Assembly: GCA_900539525.1 (NCBI GenBank)
Contig: UQCM01000002.1
Coordinates: 1 to 64,000 of the forward strand
Direction of reading: 5' to 3'
Source of the DNA: an uncultured Blautia sp.
Lineage (GTDB): Bacteria; Bacillota; Clostridia; Lachnospirales; Lachnospiraceae
DNA: 64,000 nt
The first letter of the stretch is position 1; every line of letters begins with the position of its first letter. Of this stretch, positions 17,524-26,051 are shown piece by piece. Position numbers and translations under genes: made by a program. Below the pieces are notes generated by a model. That model was not told the DNA's origin. It saw only the letters and a program-made list of their open reading frames with translations, and searched no databases.

Positions 17524-18762
17524 TTAGGCACGATCCAAAGCCCGCATTTTTATCGCTTTCAAAATCTTATTACTTTGTGCAAAACCTGTTTTGTTTGATT
17601 TAACAAATGATTGAGCATTTTTTCCAAACAAGAAAAGACGTTCATTATCCCAAGCACACACTTCTTCAATTTTCCTACGAAGTGTATCTATGTTATGATC
17701 TTCAACATACAATATATAGTCGTCATATTCACTAGGAATCCCCTCTAGTTTATAACTAATCAAAGGTTTTCCAAGACTCAAAGTATCTAATATTTTTGAT
17801 GGAAAGCTATACTTTGTAAACTCATATATACTGTCTTTTCTTGGGTTTATTACAATATCCGCTTCGAGCAATGTCCTTTGTGCCACATCATATGAAACAT
17901 ACCCGAGATATTTTATCCTGTTATCTCTTTCTGCCATTTTTTTGACATACTCTTCTGCATTTCCCGAACCACATAGAACCAATTCAATATTAGTATTCTC
18001 TATCATCAAAAACGCATCTACTAAATCGCGAACTCCGTATTCTTCTGTAATTCCACCACCATAGTACAGGCGTTTCTTGCAGCGCTGACTATCTGGTATA
18101 AAAGGAATATTGCTAGACTCTTTTGCAACGCCCTCCATAACTACATATTTATCCCTACACCCAATATAATCTGCCATTAAGTCAGAGAAGAGAATATACA
18201 TGTCAATGTCTTTTTTCGTATTTTTCAAAAGGTGATTCATATAATCTAAATAGCATCTTCTTAACAAATACTTAAGTCCTTTTTTTCTTCCAGCATACAT
18301 ATATTCTGGCAAATCTGGGATAATAATTGATGTTACTACATTATTGTTCTTTTTTTTGATTTTTTCTAATATCCTAAGGTTATACCAAGTACAAGCATAA
18401 CAAATGACTACTGTCTCATTATTTCCGTTTAGGTCAACCCAATGCTTAATTCTACTTTTTAAGCTATTATACCACGATATTTTTGAAAGAACCGGAATAT
18501 TTAAGAACGGTAAACTATCGATCTTCACGTTATTCTCACAGGTCATATCATCGTCTGTAATGAATATTTTTTTAAACCCTTTAGGATACTCCCTAATGTG
18601 CAGTTTATTAAAAACACTTATTTGCGATCCGTTTTTTGCTAAGCCCTTTATCAATTCAGCTTGTATAAATGAACTGACTTCTTCCATAGGAGTAATCTCA
18701 TATTCATTAACAAACTGTTTAAGATGGTCAGGAACCATCAAAGATATAAACGCAATATTCAC
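17524..18762 (-). CDS. Glycosyltransferase family 4 protein
   Basis: The likely start is GTG (complement 18760-18762), giving VNIAFISLMVPD, because GGAGAGGGAG lies upstream and the GTGA overlaps the acetyltransferase stop. About 412 aa. GT-B fold features are KRLYYGGGITEEYGVRDLVDAF, ELVLCGSGNAEEYV, IKYLGYVSYDV and the ExxxxE-like zone INPRKDSIYEFTKYSFPSK with LGKPLISYKLEGIPSEY. It adds one sugar of the repeat unit at the inner membrane face. Donor unknown. Confidence 0.75.
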   Translation of the reverse strand: MNIAFISLMVPDHLKQFVNEYEITPMEEVSSFIQAELIKGLAKNGSQISVFNKLHIREYPKGFKKIFITDDDMTCENNVKIDSLPFLNIPVLSKISWYNSLKSRIKHWVDLNGNNETVVICYACTWYNLRILEKIKKKNNNVVTSIIIPDLPEYMYAGRKKGLKYLLRRCYLDYMNHLLKNTKKDIDMYILFSDLMADYIGCRDKYVVMEGVAKESSNIPFIPDSQRCKKRLYYGGGITEEYGVRDLVDAFLMIENTNIELVLCGSGNAEEYVKKMAERDNRIKYLGYVSYDVAQRTLLEADIVINPRKDSIYEFTKYSFPSKILDTLSLGKPLISYKLEGIPSEYDDYILYVEDHNIDTLRRKIEEVCAWDNERLFLFGKNAQSFVKSNKTGFAQSNKILKAIKMRALDRA

Positions 18763-19400
18763 AATACTTTCTCCCTCTCCAAGCAAACACTATCTTTAAT
18801 CAATAAAAAACTTTCAGGGTCATTAAATGATATCGAATACTGTTTTAATTCTTCATCATTTAACCTCCACCATTCAGAATGAAGTAATTGTTGCGCAATG
18901 TCATTGGAAAATCTATCTCGTATTTTTCTTGCAGGGTTTCCAGCCCATATTTCATATGGTGGTATATCTTTAGTAACTACACTCCCCATTCCAACTATAG
19001 AACCTGTTTGAATACGCGTCCCCTCTTTAATAAAACATCCCATACCAATCCAAACATCGTTCTCTATAATCGTCTGTCTACTTTCTGTATCTTTATGGTG
19101 CGCAAAGTTTGTCCTTAAAACATTCTTACCCGTAACAAACACCGGAGATGTTGAAACGTATCCAACTTGGTGAGTAGCACCACCAATCTTACATCCATCT
19201 GCAATTGAGCAAAATGAACCTACTTCAACATTATTTAAGAAGCAATCATGACCAATATATGAATACCTATCCATTTTAACTCTATACAACTGGCTTCCTG
19301 AACATACCTTTGATTTTGCATTTACTATACTTTTCCCTATTGCGGGTCGTTGTAATATCTCTCTAAGTCCTTTTGATAAATAATAACTAATTTTTCCCAT
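18759..19400 (-). CDS. CatB-related (XAT) hexapeptide O-acetyltransferase
   Basis: Length 213 aa. Left-handed beta-helix repeats are present (YSYIGHDCFLNNVEVGSFCS), followed by FAHHKDTESRQTIIENDVW, IGMGCFIKEGTRIQTGSIVG and the family-defining end VTKDIPPYEIWAGNPARKIR. Catalytic His candidates lie in NFAHHKD. These enzymes O-acetylate sugars of capsules and lipopolysaccharides, usually at the lipid-linked stage. The stop overlaps the GTG start of the next glycosyltransferase. Confidence 0.83.
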   Translation of the reverse strand: MGKISYYLSKGLREILQRPAIGKSIVNAKSKVCSGSQLYRVKMDRYSYIGHDCFLNNVEVGSFCSIADGCKIGGATHQVGYVSTSPVFVTGKNVLRTNFAHHKDTESRQTIIENDVWIGMGCFIKEGTRIQTGSIVGMGSVVTKDIPPYEIWAGNPARKIRDRFSNDIAQQLLHSEWWRLNDEELKQYSISFNDPESFLLIKDSVCLEREKVL

Positions 19401-19421
19401 AAATATTTCTCCGGTATTTTC

Positions 19422-20645
19422 TCAATCAATTATGGAACAGTTAAAATGCGCCATTATGATTTCATATCCTTTTTGAACAGTATAGTTTTCCTCCAAATAC
19501 TCTCGACTATTTCGACCCATGCTTGCAAGGTCAGCAGCTAATGCATCTCTAACACAATCTGCAAACGCACTGCTGTCATTGCTCATACACTTCCATCCAA
19601 ATCCATTTTTTACAACAATATCCCCCATATCTGTATTAGGATCAGAAGCAACTAATACCGGTTTGGAGCGTTGCATATATGAGAGAATTCTTGAAGGAAA
19701 GTTTGGAATTGAAAATCTATAATCTAAAAACACCAATCCTACATCACATGCGTCTGCAAGCAACTCATAATCAGCCTTTGGAAGTGATTCCAAAAGCATT
19801 GCATTATTAATGCTATGTTCACAAATGAAAGACTTTATTTTATTGGCTTCTGAGCCTCCTCCTACTACAAAGATAAACGCATTATCTAAATCTTTAATAG
19901 CATCTAAACACGAAAGAAAGAAATCTATTCCTTGAGGTTTTCCTAAGTTGCCACCATATACAAACACCTTCTTATCTATCGGTATTCTATACTTCTTTCT
20001 GATATCAATTTTTTCTTCCATGGTGTGTTTGTCATCTAATAATTTGACACAATTTGGGCATACCTCGATTTTCCTTTTTTTTATAAATCTATTATGTTCT
20101 AATACATAGTCCACATTTGCAGGGCTCATACATCCGATATAATCCGATATCTTGTATAACTTCTTTTCCTTACTTCGAAATGCTTTATATATTATCCCTT
20201 TTATTCCGGTAGTACTTAGCATTCCAAGATCTACAGCATTTTGCGGGAAGATATCCTTAAGCAGAAGATAGCTAGCCGCATCACACTTTTTCTTTAAATA
20301 CGCCACTGTTCCAACTAATGTAATAGGTGGAGTTGGATAAAGAATTAAATCAAACTTTTCATCTGAGTAATATCTGGCAATAGCTTTTTGAAATTGTTTG
20401 TCAATCATAATAGTTGCGATACCTTTTTCGATAATTTTAACATTTCCGGTTATATTACCAGTCTTGATTCGCAACACATGAATTCCTCGTTCATCTGCAA
20501 CCTCTGTATTTTTCCCTTTTCGTTTTTCACTTGCACATGCAACAAAGACTTCATGCCCATTTGCAACAAACTCTTGTAATAATTCTTCGTAGAAGCTAAT
20601 ATGATCATTTTCAGAATAACTAATTGATAAAAAAATGACTTTCAT
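19422..20645 (-). CDS. Glycosyltransferase family 4, WbuB-like (possible FucNAc transferase)
   Basis: Length 407 aa. The N-terminal domain has FLSISYSENDHISFYEELLQ and FDLILYPTPPITLVGTVAYL; the latter, with LLLKDIFPQNAVDLGML, is characteristic of WbuB-type GT4 enzymes. The C-terminal domain shows VFVYGGNLGKPQGIDFFLSC, VGGGSEANKI and FSIPNFPSRILSYMQRSKPV. WbuB in Escherichia coli O26 is linked to L-FucNAc transfer, and this locus encodes the FucNAc pathway, so a FucNAc transferase role is a reasonable inference. Confidence 0.75.
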   Translation of the reverse strand: MKVIFLSISYSENDHISFYEELLQEFVANGHEVFVACASEKRKGKNTEVADERGIHVLRIKTGNITGNVKIIEKGIATIMIDKQFQKAIARYYSDEKFDLILYPTPPITLVGTVAYLKKKCDAASYLLLKDIFPQNAVDLGMLSTTGIKGIIYKAFRSKEKKLYKISDYIGCMSPANVDYVLEHNRFIKKRKIEVCPNCVKLLDDKHTMEEKIDIRKKYRIPIDKKVFVYGGNLGKPQGIDFFLSCLDAIKDLDNAFIFVVGGGSEANKIKSFICEHSINNAMLLESLPKADYELLADACDVGLVFLDYRFSIPNFPSRILSYMQRSKPVLVASDPNTDMGDIVVKNGFGWKCMSNDSSAFADCVRDALAADLASMGRNSREYLEENYTVQKGYEIIMAHFNCSIID

Positions 20646-20659
20646 AATATTATAACCTT

Positions 20660-21691
20660 TTAGTCCTTAATCAACTTGATTAATTTAATTCTTGCAATTC
20701 CAATTTTTTCCTTCAAAGCAAATCTACTTCCCTTATATCTATCAAAAACAGGAACCAAAAAACCTTTTTTTCTGTTTTTTTTGAAATAAACTTTATAATC
20801 TTTGTCATTCATATTACGATATGGTGATTCACTATTAATGATTTTTCCTTCAATAAATGATTCAGAAGAAATTTTGTTTACTGTATAATCTGCTCCATCT
20901 GTAACAAACCAATGACATTTAAACTCGCCTGTATTATCGTCAATTTCAAATGCCATTGCCTTTTTTGATATTTCTGGAAATGTAAGTTTACCGTCAAAGT
21001 ACAATTTAGATGGCATATAAAAGTTTCCTAAACCATATATAATTGGTGCACCTTTATATAATTCTCCACCTTGAGTAACATGAGAATGATTTCCTATAAC
21101 TGCAAATACTCCATGATCTATTAAATCCTTACTTAATGTTCTATGCATTGGAAAAGGTAATATCTCCATGTCATAATTCCAATGAAAATAACATATTACT
21201 CGTTGCTCCCTATGTTGTACTGTATACCTAATAACCTCGTCAAAGAACGCTTCATATGCACAATCAACAATTTTTTCATTGTTAATAGTATTTTTATTAG
21301 TACGTGTATACATTTTCCAGCAATGTGCAAATATCGCATAGGTAGTATTACCACTCTCTAAAATACAAGGCTCAATCAAGCCCTTAGTATATCTTCCAAC
21401 ACATCCATATCCTTTTTTTTCCAAAATTTGTACTGTGCTTTCAATCAGTTCAGGATAATCATATGTATGATTATTTGCTATTGAAAAAACTGTTCTCTCC
21501 GGATCAAATGAATTTAATACCTCTTCGCAATTAAATAACTTACTATCCGAATACGGTTCATCATTTCTAATTAATCCTTCCAAATTACACAAAATAGCTT
21601 GTTTTTCAAAAATACCGCTTTTAATAATGTCTTTCTGAAAACATTTTGCCAATACTGGATTTGGGCATGAAATATCTCCAATCACTATCAT
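20660..21691 (-). CDS. CapA/PgsA-like metallophosphatase-fold protein
   Basis: Length 343 aa. It starts MIVIGDISCPN, then ILCNLEGLI, FSIANNHTYDYPELI, FHWNYDMEILPFPMHRTLSKDLID, VIGNHSHVTQG and PIIYGLGNFYMPS. These are the metal-site motifs of the CapA family (Bacillus CapA/PgsA, poly-gamma-glutamate synthesis), a calcineurin-like phosphoesterase fold. Unlike PgsA it has no N-terminal membrane anchor or signal peptide. It sits directly after the CapK-like gene (16-bp gap). Its role in glycan loci is not established; cleaving or processing an amino-acid adduct is a guess. Confidence 0.78.
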   Translation of the reverse strand: MIVIGDISCPNPVLAKCFQKDIIKSGIFEKQAILCNLEGLIRNDEPYSDSKLFNCEEVLNSFDPERTVFSIANNHTYDYPELIESTVQILEKKGYGCVGRYTKGLIEPCILESGNTTYAIFAHCWKMYTRTNKNTINNEKIVDCAYEAFFDEVIRYTVQHREQRVICYFHWNYDMEILPFPMHRTLSKDLIDHGVFAVIGNHSHVTQGGELYKGAPIIYGLGNFYMPSKLYFDGKLTFPEISKKAMAFEIDDNTGEFKCHWFVTDGADYTVNKISSESFIEGKIINSESPYRNMNDKDYKVYFKKNRKKGFLVPVFDRYKGSRFALKEKIGIARIKLIKLIKD

Positions 21692-21707
21692 TTATAACAA
21701 CCTCATA

Positions 21708-23018
21708 TTACACATTTCTTTTATAATTACATATTGTTTTCTTGAACTTTCCTGAATTAAGATGCGGTATTTCATTTACAAATTCAATTTGTATATTTGC
21801 ATCATCTCCAAGTATATTCTTCATATAATTCCTAATTTCTTCTGGATCATATAATTCTTTATCACAATTTAATTTTAATAAATAGTCCTTTGCGTCATCT
21901 TGAATAAATTGATATTGCGATAATTTATCATATTTCCACATATACACACTCCATGTATGAGGTGTTAATGCGTTACCTTTCGTATCATAAATAACATCCA
22001 CTTTTCTGCCTTGAATATTAGTAATTATATCTGTACCAATACCACACAAAGATTTTTCGCATCGAATAGCCAAATCCCCGGTGTCATATCTTATAATTGG
22101 AAATGCATAATTAAATAAATCTGTAACAACTACTCTTCCCAATTCACCAACGTCAGCTTGTTCATCCGAATCCATCTTTAATATTTCAATTATATAATTT
22201 GCAGAATTAACATGAAATTCTTCGTGCTCTATACACTGATGGGCTAACACTCCATTTTCTTCATTTGAATATCTAGATACAACTGTACACCCAAACATGT
22301 CTCTCAATCTATTTCGAATTTCCGGAGTCTGTATTTCCGAACCAGTAATAAGTGTTTTTATATTGAACATATCTTTAGAATCACCACATTTTTCTAAATA
22401 TCTAACCAAATACTCATATGTGGATACATACCCTATCGCAGCTGAAATCTTAGAATTCTTTTTTAATAATTGTCTAATACCCTCAAATGTATCATCTGTA
22501 AAATGTAATATATCTACCGGAATCATATTTTTAGCAATTTGCGCTAATTTTGAATTTTTGTTTTTTTCGGTCCAGACACGAAAATAAATAAATTTATCTC
22601 CGACATTGTTACCCACAAATTTATTAAAATAAATTAATTCTGCTAACACACGATATCTTTTACCCATATCTTGCATCATTGTAAAAGGTGTTCCCGTCGA
22701 TCCAGAGGTCGTCATATAATGCAATTTTTTTCCTTTATAAGCTCTAGATTGCATTTCTTGATAATTATCTTTAATAATATTCTTATTAATCACTGGAAAA
22801 TCTTCTATTTTTTCTTTTCCTGACAAAGACATTCTATAATAACTTGTTGTCGATTTTGCATGTCGAATCAACTTATCTAAATAATGCTGCTGCTCTATTA
22901 TTAGTTGCTCCTTCGGAAGACTCATTATTCTTTTAATATCTTTATAAGGCTTTCTAATTTTTCCACCCCGTAATCCATCAACAATCCAAAACACAATCTC
23001 ACGTAAGTTTGTTTTCAT
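21708..23018 (-). CDS. CapK/PaaK-like adenylate-forming enzyme
   Basis: The start is set at MKTNLREIVFW (ATG complement 23016-23018) after GGAGAG; a longer frame would run into the upstream gene. About 436 aa. The adenylate-forming P-loop-like motif is HYMTTSGSTGTPF near residue 115, followed by RYSNEENGVLAHQC, GELGRVVVTDLFNYAFPIIR and YDTGDLAI, and a C-terminal LNSGKFKKTI with the catalytic-type Lys. This is the phenylacetate-CoA ligase/CapK branch. Members in capsule loci are thought to activate carboxylates for attachment to the glycan. The adjacent ATP-grasp pair supports acyl or aminoacyl decoration. Confidence 0.78.
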   Translation of the reverse strand: MKTNLREIVFWIVDGLRGGKIRKPYKDIKRIMSLPKEQLIIEQQHYLDKLIRHAKSTTSYYRMSLSGKEKIEDFPVINKNIIKDNYQEMQSRAYKGKKLHYMTTSGSTGTPFTMMQDMGKRYRVLAELIYFNKFVGNNVGDKFIYFRVWTEKNKNSKLAQIAKNMIPVDILHFTDDTFEGIRQLLKKNSKISAAIGYVSTYEYLVRYLEKCGDSKDMFNIKTLITGSEIQTPEIRNRLRDMFGCTVVSRYSNEENGVLAHQCIEHEEFHVNSANYIIEILKMDSDEQADVGELGRVVVTDLFNYAFPIIRYDTGDLAIRCEKSLCGIGTDIITNIQGRKVDVIYDTKGNALTPHTWSVYMWKYDKLSQYQFIQDDAKDYLLKLNCDKELYDPEEIRNYMKNILGDDANIQIEFVNEIPHLNSGKFKKTICNYKRNV

Positions 23019-23037
23019 AATATATTCTCTCCATTTA

Positions 23038-24135
23038 CTAATATCCACTTCCAAATTCAAATATTTCTTCACCTTCAAGGATGATCGGTTCAACATCGAC
23101 ATCACGAAGGAAAATATATGGTTTCTCATAATGGTGGTACTGATCTCTTTCAACACGATCAGCATTTCCATCTTCCAAAATTTTAATTGTGTCCTCGATA
23201 AGATCAAAGCCCACATGTGCCATAACACCTGCATACGCCATATGACGGATATTCACCTCAGTAACCTTCATATTTCCATCTTTATCTTCTTTTAAGTCAA
23301 AAGAAAGAATACCGTGAGCAGGCACGCCAAGCTTCTTCTCCAAATATTTAATGCAGCTATCACAGAACTCATTGATCCTGTCTTCATTAAGGAAACGACC
23401 GAAGTGTGTATTACCGGTAACATGAGAAGGCGCTGTATTGGCCATAACATACTCAGCACATTCAAGAGAAGCACCCTTCACATATTCACCATTGTAGTAA
23501 AGCATCTCATTTGCAAGATGACGACCGGTGAGGAATTCGCTTACAGTAAATTCAGGAATCTTTGCATTAATAAATAGCCAACTCTTATAACTGCTGATGT
23601 CATCTAACCGCAAAGACCCCAGTCCACCGGTTCCTTCTGTTGCACGAATCCAGCAAGGAAATCCGATTTCGTTTTCAACATCCTCAAAACGGGGATTCTC
23701 CTGAGTAACCTTGATTGTCTTCGGAATGTAATCTGTACCCTTAAGGAGATCAGCCATAATGGACTTATCTCTCAAGGACTCGGACAGAAGCTTGCATCCC
23801 ATGAAAACAGGACACGGAAACTTTCCATTTTTTTCGTAGAATCCTCCCCACTCAACAATCTCAGCCTCTGGCTGAACAAAAGCGTAATCAACACATCTTT
23901 CTGCTATAAGCCTTTCAATCCAAGGAAAATATTCCGGATTATCACAACGAGGGCAAATATAGTATTCATCTACAAGATTCTTTCCATCTTTTGTCTTCAT
24001 GAAGAATCCCATAGCTTTCTTCTCAACATCGCAGCCGATGATTCTATAATCTGGATGATTTTCTCTAATAATAGTTGTAATAGAGCGTGGTGTCAGTCCA
24101 CCAATACCTGTTACCAAAATTGTTTTACTCATCAT
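23038..24135 (-). CDS. ATP-grasp ligase 2 (carbamoyl-phosphate-synthase-like)
   Basis: Length 365 aa; the first two codons are both ATG, so either may be used. An N-terminal Rossmann-like domain (ILVTGIGGLTPRSITTII, YRIIGCDVEKKAMGF) precedes the ATP-grasp domain: FPCWIRATEGTGGLGSLRL, FTVSEFLTGRHLANEM, then GILSFDLKEDKDG and KVTEVNIRHMAYAG, which supply the metal-binding Glu/Asn. It most probably forms an amide using ATP, joining an amino group to a carboxylate. A CXXC-like pair (YYICPRCDN) is unusual. Its tandem position with a second ATP-grasp gene suggests sequential couplings on the same product. Confidence 0.8.
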   Translation of the reverse strand: MMSKTILVTGIGGLTPRSITTIIRENHPDYRIIGCDVEKKAMGFFMKTKDGKNLVDEYYICPRCDNPEYFPWIERLIAERCVDYAFVQPEAEIVEWGGFYEKNGKFPCPVFMGCKLLSESLRDKSIMADLLKGTDYIPKTIKVTQENPRFEDVENEIGFPCWIRATEGTGGLGSLRLDDISSYKSWLFINAKIPEFTVSEFLTGRHLANEMLYYNGEYVKGASLECAEYVMANTAPSHVTGNTHFGRFLNEDRINEFCDSCIKYLEKKLGVPAHGILSFDLKEDKDGNMKVTEVNIRHMAYAGVMAHVGFDLIEDTIKILEDGNADRVERDQYHHYEKPYIFLRDVDVEPIILEGEEIFEFGSGY

Positions 24136-24156
24136 TCTTTCTCACATTCTTATTAA

Positions 24157-25266
24157 TTAAATTGCAGTAATGTAATACCCAGCTCTATCCGCACTCTTCA
24201 GGATAGGATTGTCTGAAATCTCACCAATATCACTATGTCGAATAATAATCTCTGGTGTCTCCCGCTGAATTTTCTGATACTCATCATAATCTTCTTTTGT
24301 AATGATGTACTTAATTCTAGCTTCTTTTGGTTCTCTAATTTTCTCAAAGCTCGGAGCATTCCCACATCCACAAGAAATTACCATACCCATATAATCATAA
24401 CCGCTGGAAATCGGAACCAAATCTGATCCGATACAGTCGCCGCCCATTCTTGCACCAATCTCCATGAAACAGATACGTCCCTCTTTAGTAATTCTAAACT
24501 CAGGGTGAACAGCACCATATTTAATGCCCATGGATGCAAATGCTTTATACAGGGTTTCCTCCACCTTCTTGAACATCTCTGGCGAAAGATTTGCCGGCTG
24601 TTTGTGTCCTCTCTCAACAAAGTGAGGCGCACCTGTTGTTGATTTTTCCGTTACAACTAAGAGTTTATAATCTCCTTCGTAAGCAATACTCTCTCCACTG
24701 TACTCAGGTCCTTCAACAAACTCTTCAAGAATGCATTGTTTTGTTTTTGACCATCCCATAGCATATTCAATTGCAGCATCAAGTTCTTCTTCCGTGTTAA
24801 TCTTCATTACACCTCTGCTTGAACTCAAGTCAACTGGCTTAATAATTAAAGGATATTCAAATTCAGAAAGACAACTCTTGTTGAATCCTTCTTCAACTAA
24901 TGTAAAACGAGGTCCATCTACACCACCATCTCTCATTGCACAACGCATCAAATATTTATTTGTCGCAATAGTTTCTGTTTCGATACTATTACATGGAATT
25001 CCCATTTTGCGCAACAGATAATTCATCGGATGCATTGCTAATTCAGATGCAATAGAAGCTACTCCACAGGGATTAATTTTCTGTACTTCTTCCCAAAGGG
25101 TTTCATAATCCATGATATTCACATTGTGATAAACATCAGCAGTTGTTTCACCAATTGCACCAGTCTTCCAACCAAACACATGTGTCTCATACCCAAGCTC
25201 TTTCGCTCTTACAATTAATGGATTCTGATATTCATTTGTTCCTAAAATCACTAATCTGTTGTTCAT
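24157..25266 (-). CDS. ATP-grasp ligase 1
   Basis: Length 369 aa. N-terminal domain LVILGTNEYQNPLIVRAKELG; ATP-grasp motifs YPLIIKPVDLSSSRGVMKI, CILEEFVEGPEYSGESI, HPEFRITKEGRICFMEIGAR and MGGDCIGSDL. It belongs to the carboxylate-amine ligase superfamily (BtrJ/biotin-carboxylase-like branch). The start overlaps the phosphoglycosyl transferase stop by one base (TAATG). It is about 21 bp ahead of the second ATP-grasp gene. Substrate cannot be read; proximity to an aminotransferase and the initiating transferase suggests acylation of an amino sugar. Confidence 0.8.
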   Translation of the reverse strand: MNNRLVILGTNEYQNPLIVRAKELGYETHVFGWKTGAIGETTADVYHNVNIMDYETLWEEVQKINPCGVASIASELAMHPMNYLLRKMGIPCNSIETETIATNKYLMRCAMRDGGVDGPRFTLVEEGFNKSCLSEFEYPLIIKPVDLSSSRGVMKINTEEELDAAIEYAMGWSKTKQCILEEFVEGPEYSGESIAYEGDYKLLVVTEKSTTGAPHFVERGHKQPANLSPEMFKKVEETLYKAFASMGIKYGAVHPEFRITKEGRICFMEIGARMGGDCIGSDLVPISSGYDYMGMVISCGCGNAPSFEKIREPKEARIKYIITKEDYDEYQKIQRETPEIIIRHSDIGEISDNPILKSADRAGYYITAI

Positions 25267-25991
25267 TACTTATTTCCCCCCTGCACGAATTTCGGCATAT
25301 TCGGATCATTCTCAAACTTCTCTAAATACTCAGGCCTCTGAACTTCTCGGATAATGTGAAGTCCACCCTCCTCAGTAACACTTGGAATGCCAATATCGTC
25401 CTGCTTAAACACCTTAAAAAATGTCATCCACAAAATCTTAATATCACCGATAAAGGTCACATTACGAACATACTCTACATCTTTTGCAAATCGCTGATTC
25501 CATCGCAGTAAAGCTCTACCATTTATCTGTGCCAAACCTGTGATGCCACCTCTTACAGAATGGCGTAGACTTTCTTCTTCTGTATAATAAGGAAGATAGA
25601 ACGGATACAACGGACGAGGGCCTATCAAGCTCATATCACCCTTCAGAACATTTAAGAGTTCAGGGAGTTCATCAAGGCTAGAATTTCTCATGAAGTTTCC
25701 AAACTTAGTGAAACGCTCAGTATCTGGCAACAACTCTCCATTCTCATCACGAGCATCTGTCATTGTTCGAAATTTAATCATCTCGAAGGTTTTCTCATCC
25801 TTACCACACCTCTTCTGCTTAAAGAAGATTGGGCTACCCAGTTTTGTTCTAACTAATATGCACAGAATTAAAAAAACAGGAAAGATGACGATAAATCCAA
25901 TAAGTGTCAAGGTAAAATCCATTACTCTTTTAAACACTCTCTCATATAAACCTCTGCGAACACCGTATTTCTTGTCTAGTTCTTTCCACAT
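25266..25991 (-). CDS. Initiating phosphoglycosyl transferase (PglC-like monotopic sugar transferase)
   Basis: Length 241 aa, slightly longer than PglC (about 200). One re-entrant hydrophobic helix (DFTLTLIGFIVIFPVFLILC) precedes KRCGKDEKTFEMIKFRTM, then NSSLDELPELLNVLKGDMSL, IGPRPLYPFYLP and RGGITGLAQINGR. These include the catalytic Asp-Glu pair (LDELP) of monotopic phosphoglycosyl transferases. It attaches the first sugar phosphate to undecaprenyl phosphate. Coupled with CapD and the DegT aminotransferase, the likely first sugar is a 4-amino-4,6-dideoxy-HexNAc derivative (bacillosamine or AAT-Gal type); that is inference. Confidence 0.9.
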   Translation of the reverse strand: MWKELDKKYGVRRGLYERVFKRVMDFTLTLIGFIVIFPVFLILCILVRTKLGSPIFFKQKRCGKDEKTFEMIKFRTMTDARDENGELLPDTERFTKFGNFMRNSSLDELPELLNVLKGDMSLIGPRPLYPFYLPYYTEEESLRHSVRGGITGLAQINGRALLRWNQRFAKDVEYVRNVTFIGDIKILWMTFFKVFKQDDIGIPSVTEEGGLHIIREVQRPEYLEKFENDPNMPKFVQGGNK

Positions 25992-26051
25992 ATATGTAGT
26001 TCTCCCACATTTATTTCTTACTCAAACTGGTCTATTGCTCAACTCCATCTA

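Noticed and set aside
23019..23234. Longer start for the CapK-like gene.
   Set aside because: The extra residues overlap the ATP-grasp gene and show no family similarity; a ribosome site precedes 23018.
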